Shown: positions 58,001 through 64,000 of the stretch, piece by piece | Position numbering within the stretch: position 1 is the stretch's first letter | How the letters are laid out: every line of letters starts with the position of its first letter | IMG/VR virus record: IMGVR_UViG_3300040856_003015 | Span: 1-64,000 of that record | Length of the DNA stretch: 64,000 nucleotides | Direction: 5' to 3' (one strand) | Source of the DNA: a virus | Made by a program: the position numbers and the translations under genes | The notes under the pieces: generated by a model | What the model was told of the DNA's origin: nothing | The model's input: only the letters and a program-made list of their open reading frames with translations | Databases searched by the model: none

Positions 58001-61000
58001 GTACTTATGATTTAAAGTCGCAACTCTAAATCTTCCAGAGATATCAAATGTTCCGCTAATACTGTAATTATTAATATATGCAGTCACCGATTCACCAACT
58101 TCAAAAGTTCCAGAAATCATTTCAATTTCTATCAATTTATTAAAACAGTAATCAGATACATTAACATTATCAAAGAATGGATATACCTTAGTGAAAGGTT
58201 TCATTCTTCTAGCAATAAATTCAATGTTTCTGGATCTCATATAATTTATGAGTTCCCTACTAACTATACGTTCACCTAAAGATTCTGTGTTTATTTCTTC
58301 ATTTACGGTATATTGAGTACCTGATCTAGATTGATCTAAGCCAACGTTTAAAAATTCATTCGTAGTTGTAACAGTTGTAGTTGTAGTTCCAGAAGTCTCT
58401 GTTCCAACTGTAAATGTATTTGGGACTCCTCCTGAAGGAACTTCCCCTACAAACTGGGCAAACTCTGCATCATTACCTTGTCTAGAACCTGTGTTAGTAA
58501 AATTTGATGTTGATGATGATGAATTTACTTCTGTTCTAACATTTACATCAATTCCAGTCGTTTCCCAAGAATCCCAAATTACTGGACTTACGCCAGTCCT
58601 GGATCCATCATTATTATCAGTTATTTCTGCTTGTAAAGATTCTGCTACACCTGTGAAAGAACCTTCCATCACAACATTATTTGGTTCAATTATTGTAGTG
58701 TCTATCCAAACATCTACAGTAGGGTTCAATTCTATAGAACCTTCATATAAGGTGACAAAATAAGGGGTTACGTTTTCAGTTCTAGTTGCAAATGGTTGTC
58801 TTAACCAAGACACTTCAGTATAATCTAATGTAATTATATCTCCAGAACGTTTTATATTTGATCCAATAATACTTTCGTATCTATAGTCCGAATCCGACAC
58901 AGAAAGTGGATTGTTTAGTACATCGTTACTCGCAATTTGTAACTTTATATCTGTTGTATAGTGTGATGGTCTTAATAGTCCTCTTTTAACATCAATACTA
59001 TTTTTAATACCAATAGGGAATTGTGTTAATAAAGATGTGAAATTATCTACAAAAAAACCAGATTTAAATCTATTAAGTCCTGTTCCATCATCAACAAATA
59101 ATGTTTCAGTTTTTGTCTCTAATAGAGATAGAGAAGTTGTTCGTTCTAGTCTATTAAGTCTACTTTCAATTTTTGCGATATCTTTCATCTGATATCTTTT
59201 ATAACTTACAAAATCAATTATTGCGTCTTTAGTTGAGTACAAATATGGAGGCAAATATATATTAGCAATATTCATTGATCCAGATAAGACATCTGGTAAT
59301 TTTGGATCATCAGATGCTACTCCATTTTTAACTGAAAATGTGCCATCCCTATTTAAATATATTCTATCATATCTAGGAAGATAGTATGAATAACCCAATG
59401 TTAATGGATCAGAGTTAGATATTATATGTTTTGAACTATGATTTGATCCAGAAAAATCTCTACCATCAAATTCAAAAGGTGATCTTGACCCAACAGATAC
59501 CGAATAATCTTTTACTCTAGGTCTTAAATCTATTATATCAGTTACTCTTATAGATTTTATTGTTGGTATTTCATTTGCGTAATCAAATGAATTATAGGAT
59601 TCTTTAGTTGTTATGTCACCAGAATCAGATCCATCATAGTATCCCCTCATATAATAAACTTTCAATTTTTTAGATGATGGAGAAGTGGAAGGATTTCTAA
59701 TTAATTTTGAATAATCATAATAAGATGGTTTTTGTCCATTGTATAAAGAATATTTTGAGGTTACATTTACACTAATTTCAGTTACTGACCCAATATTTGC
59801 AGAAACATTAGATCTTTCAAAATCTATTATTTCACCCAAAGAAAATCTATTTTCATTCAAATATATAAACCCTATAGAAGTATCACTCTTCTTTTCTATA
59901 AATATTCCTCTTGCTTTACTAAATCTACCTTGGAAATATTCTCCTATAATCAAGTCATTAGTTGTTGAAGTTGCTCCTGTCATAGATGATAAAGATGTTA
60001 CAGGAGGCTCAGGATCATTTACATTTTTTGATTCGAATATGCCGTATATTAGATTAATATCTGGTTTATTAAGACATATTTGCGAATCTTGAGTTCTTGT
60101 CCCATAAGGATAATCACCATATATTAATCCATCTTCCAATGTCGTTGAGCCTATTCCAGATGAAGGATTATTTGATTTATTAATTATTAAAGATTCAACT
60201 ATAACTTTATTTTTTGTTTTTGATGTTAAATTAGATTTTCTAATAGTTGTTATTAAGCGAGAACCAGTATCATTAGAACCTAAATTATCTATTCTTAATT
60301 TTGTAGATCCGTCAATAAATGTAAATTTATCATCAGTTAAATTTTCTAATTGACCATTACTTCTAATTAATGTATATCTTTCTTCATCAAATGGTAGAAA
60401 AATTTCATCAACCCCAGCAGATATAACTCCAGTAGAATTTGAAGTTATATCCACAGAAAATTCCTTTCTTATTGTTATTTGTGATTCTGTTAAATCAATT
60501 TCACTAATATTTGCTTTTGGAAGAGCACTAAATAAACCGTTATTATCTGAAGGATTTCCTGTATATTCGGTTTCGGATAACTTGGTTTCTAATATATTAA
60601 AATCACTAACGGTTATCTGTGAAGGAGGTAATATACCATAGTTTACACCGGAGATACTTTGTATTTCTATTAATTCTATTTCTTTTGATGTGGTGTTTAC
60701 TGATGTTACTTTCGAATATGTTATTGTACTTATTCCTGGAGATGAAAAACTTACTATATCACCAGATTTTACTTTATTTGATATATTTTCTGTAACCGTT
60801 GCAGTAGATGCTGTCCCAACTTTTGGTGATATTGTTGCAGAACCTATTTTTACTTTTATCTTTTGTACTGTATCACAATTAAATTTCTTACTTCCAGATG
60901 ATGAATATATTGACTTTACATCTGATATGCCATAGTTTTTAACATCACTTATAACTCTTTTTGATTCGCTATCTGAAACATCACCTTCAAATAATATTAC

Positions 61001-62566
61001 TTCTTTATCCGAAAATTTACCATTTACTTGATAAACAGTAATAGTTGATGACGAACTAACATTAGATTTTAAGTGACCAGTTGCTCCGGTTTGTTGTCCT
61101 GTTACATACACTGGTGTATTAAGTGTTACTGGAGAATTCAGTGTAATTACACTATACATTTGTATATCAAATACACTTAAATTCCATAAATTAGTATTTA
61201 AATTATTTGGAGAATATGACCCATTTTCTAGGTAGAAATCATATGCTCTAGCTACACCAATTTCATTCCCAGATGCAACGGATTGATCTGAACCAGTTCT
61301 AGAATCTCTTAGTGATAGGATTGACGAAGTGTTAAATCCAAATTCTGGAGATCCATAAACCCTATTTACATTAAATTGTGGTCCAAAATCAAAATTTATT
61401 GCCTGATAATCTATTTTTTTAGTTGTTCTTGGTTTTAATACATCTAAAAATACTGGAGAAAATGTTTCTACTTCATAACCCTTAACATATGCTTTACCAG
61501 CAGAAATTTTATATAAAGCTAATTCTGGTTTGGGTGTTGAACCGGATTGAGTTTTTTCATTTTTTGAATGTATACCACCATTTCCAAACCCACTATTTAA
61601 ACTCTCCTTTAACGAAACATTAAAAGATTTCACATAGTAATCTCCAGACTCATCATTAGTTCTTCTAGCAAACTCATCCATTATAAAAGAATATTCTGTT
61701 TTAGATTTTTTATCCCTTATAACACCATCTTTTATTGTAGTTAAAAGAATAAAATTCTTATCTTCAAAATCATCAATATCTTTTTTTGCTAACTGTGTGG
61801 AGATTTTGAGTCTATCTGCCCCAGGAGCGGAAAAATTATTAAATCCTCTAGCATTATCTGTCAGAGATTCATCTTCATAGTAATTAACTATTGATTCTTC
61901 AACTAATAATCCAACTCTACAACTAGGAGTATTACTATATTGACTCAATACTACTATATCATCATATACTTTTACGAAATGTCCTCTAATATAATAAATT
62001 CCTTCTGTTATACCAAACCCAGATCCTATAGAATTGCAATTTAAATTTATAGTTGAAAAAATACCTTCTCCTGGAGATATGAAAACATTGGAAGAAATCT
62101 CTACGGATTTTGTAGTTTCAATTATTTCATTGTCAATAAATTGTGATTTAGATCCATCTGTTGAAGAATTTATATAGTCAATATAAATTGTTATATTATT
62201 TCTTTCAGATTCGTTTGCATTCAATATTTTTATTATTTTTGCAGTAACACCAGAAGATCTACCTTTTACGACTAGACCAATCAGTTTATCTGTATATGAA
62301 CTTACTGGTATGCCACCAAAAAAAGAATTAATCTCTATACAATTAAAATTTTTAATGTATGTTGTTTGACCGGGTATTACTACAGAACCTTCCTTAAAAA
62401 TGTGGTCGCCAAAGTTTTCGATTTGGTTTTGCAAAATGGACTGAATATTATTCAGTTCCCTTGCTTGTACAGGATATGAGGGTTTGAATAAAACCCTATA
62501 AAAATTTTTATCGGAATCAAAGTCATCATAATATGGTGATACATTGAGATTTGTTTCTTGAGGCAT
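55022..62566 (-). CDS. Giant DUF4815-type baseplate/fibre protein
   Basis: 2514 residues. The N terminus YYDDFDSDKNFYRVLFKPSYPVQARELNNIQSILQNQIENFGDHIFKEGSVVIPGQ is the DUF4815 domain. Beta-rich repetitive sequence follows, with KGYEVETFSPVFLDVLKPRTTKKID near residue 365-390, YLPRYDRIYLNRDGTF near 1070, FIARRMKPFTKVYPFFDNVNVS near 1450, DPLAQSFIVDDETGIFVTKVDIYFRTKDESLPV near 1720 (a lectin-like domain), GGSGYSIGDLL near 1995 and a carbohydrate-binding-like end. Located next to gene 8, as in other marine T4-like phages. Likely part of the baseplate periphery or fibre attachment; no single T4 counterpart. Confidence 0.85.
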   Translation of the reverse strand: MPQETNLNVSPYYDDFDSDKNFYRVLFKPSYPVQARELNNIQSILQNQIENFGDHIFKEGSVVIPGQTTYIKNFNCIEINSFFGGIPVSSYTDKLIGLVVKGRSSGVTAKIIKILNANESERNNITIYIDYINSSTDGSKSQFIDNEIIETTKSVEISSNVFISPGEGIFSTINLNCNSIGSGFGITEGIYYIRGHFVKVYDDIVVLSQYSNTPSCRVGLLVEESIVNYYEDESLTDNARGFNNFSAPGADRLKISTQLAKKDIDDFEDKNFILLTTIKDGVIRDKKSKTEYSFIMDEFARRTNDESGDYYVKSFNVSLKESLNSGFGNGGIHSKNEKTQSGSTPKPELALYKISAGKAYVKGYEVETFSPVFLDVLKPRTTKKIDYQAINFDFGPQFNVNRVYGSPEFGFNTSSILSLRDSRTGSDQSVASGNEIGVARAYDFYLENGSYSPNNLNTNLWNLSVFDIQMYSVITLNSPVTLNTPVYVTGQQTGATGHLKSNVSSSSTITVYQVNGKFSDKEVILFEGDVSDSESKRVISDVKNYGISDVKSIYSSSGSKKFNCDTVQKIKVKIGSATISPKVGTASTATVTENISNKVKSGDIVSFSSPGISTITYSKVTSVNTTSKEIELIEIQSISGVNYGILPPSQITVSDFNILETKLSETEYTGNPSDNNGLFSALPKANISEIDLTESQITIRKEFSVDITSNSTGVISAGVDEIFLPFDEERYTLIRSNGQLENLTDDKFTFIDGSTKLRIDNLGSNDTGSRLITTIRKSNLTSKTKNKVIVESLIINKSNNPSSGIGSTTLEDGLIYGDYPYGTRTQDSQICLNKPDINLIYGIFESKNVNDPEPPVTSLSSMTGATSTTNDLIIGEYFQGRFSKARGIFIEKKSDTSIGFIYLNENRFSLGEIIDFERSNVSANIGSVTEISVNVTSKYSLYNGQKPSYYDYSKLIRNPSTSPSSKKLKVYYMRGYYDGSDSGDITTKESYNSFDYANEIPTIKSIRVTDIIDLRPRVKDYSVSVGSRSPFEFDGRDFSGSNHSSKHIISNSDPLTLGYSYYLPRYDRIYLNRDGTFSVKNGVASDDPKLPDVLSGSMNIANIYLPPYLYSTKDAIIDFVSYKRYQMKDIAKIESRLNRLERTTSLSLLETKTETLFVDDGTGLNRFKSGFFVDNFTSLLTQFPIGIKNSIDVKRGLLRPSHYTTDIKLQIASNDVLNNPLSVSDSDYRYESIIGSNIKRSGDIITLDYTEVSWLRQPFATRTENVTPYFVTLYEGSIELNPTVDVWIDTTIIEPNNVVMEGSFTGVAESLQAEITDNNDGSRTGVSPVIWDSWETTGIDVNVRTEVNSSSSTSNFTNTGSRQGNDAEFAQFVGEVPSGGVPNTFTVGTETSGTTTTTVTTTNEFLNVGLDQSRSGTQYTVNEEINTESLGERIVSRELINYMRSRNIEFIARRMKPFTKVYPFFDNVNVSDYCFNKLIEIEMISGTFEVGESVTAYINNYSISGTFDISGRFRVATLNHKYGPYNNPTDVYDRNPFDRDNVLSTEYNQTSTILNIDTFSLSEEVNSDFFGYVGVDMVIYGESSGAQAIVTNVDLVTDRVGTLIGSYRVPNNRIEESPRFETGRSRFRLTSSSTNSQVPGVVTTYAEETFYSQGDSDISQATTLSLRNARVEVDTSFVETKSLSDEAIIDSTTTVSSSTNSNTRLTGEYRDPLAQSFIVDDETGIFVTKVDIYFRTKDESLPVTVQIREIELGIPSQKILAFSEVELTPDKVNLSEDASVATSFIFPSPVYLEGQREYAIIIISNSNEYNLWISRLGEPDIATLENEQNQILVTTQRLLGSLFKSQNASTWTPSQYEDLTFNLFRADFKSSGFTQFFNQNLPDTFGLMRENPLLIESQKVKVSLSSTVTSSIDFGTRIIQSPVGFATAQGVLVGYGGSATGTLQVINAGIGFTPSSGTYTYTNVDLKNINSDGLNAKATIIIENGSASSATITNGGSGYSIGDLLEPVSIGNNNLGVGMILSVSEIEGYNQLIIDKVQGEFKESGTDKIQYVNNSNQVVDLNGTSIYINSPVKKLTDGVHIKVFHRNHGMYSESNFVTIKNVETDINSSKLTSDYLSSSTDALPVSDTSDFETFENLGVSVLNPGYVIINKEIIEYTGVTATTLTGITRGVDSTTPVKHFNEDLVRKYELGGISLRRINTDHDLSNVDTNIKDKIGVNHYYVKIDTGTRTDLKFNETKEVGGKSCIASYNIPFNAVNPNIKAISPTNTSIKYEINTVTGTTIGGNEVSFVDAGAQNIENISINYFDTPRLIASPINQVEWLDDVSFNKSISLNTYFTTLDSRVSPAIDLSQTDVVLISNVISDNTIDYVNDYRVNTLYEDPHLFQYVTNLINLEVPASGLKVIFDAYINIDSNVRVLYSIGDSQVFTLFPGYSNINADGSIIDFSQNNGTTDKFISKTDHNTFNPLPVEYIEHEYTIDNLTSFKSYRIKIVGTSSNSSFVPIIKNLRAIALGSI

Positions 62567-62571
62567 GATGT

Positions 62572-64000
62572 TTAAAATTGAAGTATAACTTTAATAAGTT
62601 CTTTCTGATTTAAAGACCTAGTTATTGGAGGTCTATTGTCAACATACACTATATTTCCAGAATATTTTTTAACTTCTGGATTCGCAATTCCATTATTAAA
62701 AACCTGGCCTAAATTATATGTTTTATTATTTATTTGAAGAGATGACCCATCAAATGAGTTATCTATTTGCAAAGTCACGGTGCCATTATTTCCAACAATA
62801 TTTAAAGATCCTCCTGCATTGGGGTTTGATGTAAATTGGATAGGATTGAATCCATAATCCGGTGTTGTATCTAATGTATCATCATAGTTTATACCATAAA
62901 GATGTCTATCCTGCCAATACTTTAATACTCCAGTTAGCTTATTGTAAGATATAACTCTACCTACCGCAGTAGAACCAGTCCCAACTGTTTGATAAATTAA
63001 ACTATTTTGGTCAAATGAAACAATATTATATTCAGTTCCTTTAAGTTTTAGAGCACCAACTGCACTTGATTTGTCTAAATCCAATAAATCTGTAGAATCA
63101 TATGCCTGAGGATTTTCAATTATTCCTATTCTTGAAACTTTATTTTCTAAAATAAAATCCGGATTTTCTAAATCATTTTCAATATTAGAAAATATCATAA
63201 CATTATAAGCACCTAGATCTTTGTATATATCAAATCCATGTCCGTCTTTTGGTGGAATTATTACTTTAAATTTTGGTGCAATATTTATTGGAAATCCTGC
63301 AGATTTATAATCTAATATTCCATAAGTATACCCAGATCCTCCATTAGTTACTACAACGCTATCAACTCTAGAGTCATTTCCAATAATTATTGAAGCTTCT
63401 CCATTTATACCATCACCCTTTATAGGAATATTTGTATAAATTGAATTAGCAGTTCCTAAACCAACTCCCCTATTTTCTATTAAAATAACTTTTAATTGTC
63501 CCGATGTTTGAGCATTTGTTCTTACTGCAGAGGTATCAATATTAGTCTCCCATGAATCTGGTATTGGTATATAATCTTTAGAATCAAATTTTACGATATC
63601 ACTTGGTTTTATTGTAAAGAGATATTTCCATATGTATCCATCTCCACTTAACCCAGCAGATTTTGGTTCTAAATCAGTAAATCTAGGTTGATCTAAAGAT
63701 GGTCTCCCCTCGGGGTGTTCTGGGTCTGTTCCATTATTTAAACACATATAAACTCTATAATCTTCATTTAACACATAAAAATTTGATGCGTATAAATTAG
63801 TTGCTTTTGAATAATTTGAAACGTTTGTTCTACTAATATCATGTCTATACATGTCATACACAGTTTCTTCAGACCATGTAATTTTTCTAATTACATGTCT
63901 AACATCAGATGCTGTTATTTTTTTTAATGATATGATAGTCTCCCAGAATTTATTTTGTTCATCCAGGTTGTCTTTTGGGGATGGTGGAGTAACATTCCAA
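62572..64000 (-). CDS. 8: Baseplate wedge subunit gp8 (5' end off window)
   Basis: The frame is open to base 64000, so the N terminus is missing. FWETIISLKKITASDVRHVIRKITW, YRVYMCLNNGTDPEHPEGRPSLDQPRFTDLEPKSAGLSGDGYIWKYLFTIKPSD, and the C-terminal IVYVDNRPPITRSLNQKELIKVILQF run in the same order as T4 gp8 (GYVWEYLFEIPPD; ENRPPIIMAMDQTEEINILFTF). A GSGY unit (VTNGGSGYTYGILDY) is inserted near the middle. It links wedges to short tail fibres in the baseplate. Confidence 0.92.
   Translation of the reverse strand, partial: WNVTPPSPKDNLDEQNKFWETIISLKKITASDVRHVIRKITWSEETVYDMYRHDISRTNVSNYSKATNLYASNFYVLNEDYRVYMCLNNGTDPEHPEGRPSLDQPRFTDLEPKSAGLSGDGYIWKYLFTIKPSDIVKFDSKDYIPIPDSWETNIDTSAVRTNAQTSGQLKVILIENRGVGLGTANSIYTNIPIKGDGINGEASIIIGNDSRVDSVVVTNGGSGYTYGILDYKSAGFPINIAPKFKVIIPPKDGHGFDIYKDLGAYNVMIFSNIENDLENPDFILENKVSRIGIIENPQAYDSTDLLDLDKSSAVGALKLKGTEYNIVSFDQNSLIYQTVGTGSTAVGRVISYNKLTGVLKYWQDRHLYGINYDDTLDTTPDYGFNPIQFTSNPNAGGSLNIVGNNGTVTLQIDNSFDGSSLQINNKTYNLGQVFNNGIANPEVKKYSGNIVYVDNRPPITRSLNQKELIKVILQF

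Noticed and set aside
1-64000. tRNA genes and CRISPR arrays
   Set aside because: No cloverleaf-like segments with a T-arm sequence and no regularly spaced repeats were found by reading both strands; a covariance-model scan would be needed to exclude tRNAs.

Overview
The window is part of a T4-like marine myovirus genome, of the type seen in cyanophages and pelagiphages. Evidence: the whole T4 replication and recombination core is present (nrdA, 61, 41, uvsX, 43, regA, 62, 44, 45, 46, 47, 55, uvsW, uvsY). So is the virion block (23, 22, 21, a 67-like gene, 20, 19, 18, 17, 16, 15, 14, 13, a DUF4815 giant, gp8). Accessory genes typical of marine T4-like phages are also there: hsp20, a MazG-like gene, a CobS-like AAA ATPase with a metallopeptidase-VWA partner, and 2OG-Fe(II) oxygenases. 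The DNA is AT-rich. No photosynthesis gene, tRNA or CRISPR was seen, so the host cannot be fixed. All genes read leftward (minus strand) except one HNH endonuclease gene at 12020-12655. No gene-free stretch exceeds 300 bases. Both window ends cut through genes (an Alt-like gene at the left, gene 8 at the right).

Layout. 1-3.7 kb: capsid-targeted ADP-ribosyltransferase-like gene, nrdA, primase. 3.7-9.1 kb: small conserved and virion genes (Ig-like protein, 700-residue structural protein, capsid-targeted protein) and a MazG-like gene. 9.1-22.8 kb: helicase gp41, a 2OG oxygenase, a fractured uvsX, a split DNA polymerase, an LSM-like gene, hsp20, regA, 62, a DUF4338-like gene, another oxygenase, 44, 45. 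22.8-30.7 kb: DUF3310-like gene, HNH endonuclease, CobS-like AAA, metallopeptidase-VWA, 46, 47, sigma factor 55. 30.8-33.7 kb: LSM-like gene, uvsW, uvsY, tube-like protein. 33.8-64 kb: head, tail, packaging and baseplate genes with a glycan/methyltransferase cassette between terminase genes 17 and 16.

The most interesting systems are these. (1) uvsX is broken into two ORFs whose ends are the halves of a split intein; a + strand HNH endonuclease gene sits between them, and a second, contiguous mini-intein follows only 11 extein residues later, so one recombinase needs a trans- and a cis-splicing event. (2) DNA polymerase gene 43 is split into 43A and 43B by another HNH gene. (3) A dnaX-type -1 frameshift signal (A AAA AAG, 4-nt spacer, perfect 10-bp stem) appears to fuse a DUF5661-containing protein to a 153-residue extension that lacks a convincing start of its own. 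(4) The HNH genes carry T4-type late promoters about 25 nt before their start codons; the two that are co-directional with their neighbours have the promoter in the loop of an inverted repeat, as in the T4 I-TevI/gene e/soc type of translational gating. (5) Several proteins start with a sequence almost identical to the T4 internal-protein capsid targeting sequence, including an ADP-ribosyltransferase-like protein.

Regulation visible in the sequence: late promoters (TATAAATA and one-base variants) before virion genes, uvsW and homing endonucleases; sigma70-like promoters before primase, the polymerase operon and gene 55; and compact terminator-promoter junctions where the U-tract runs directly into the next promoter.
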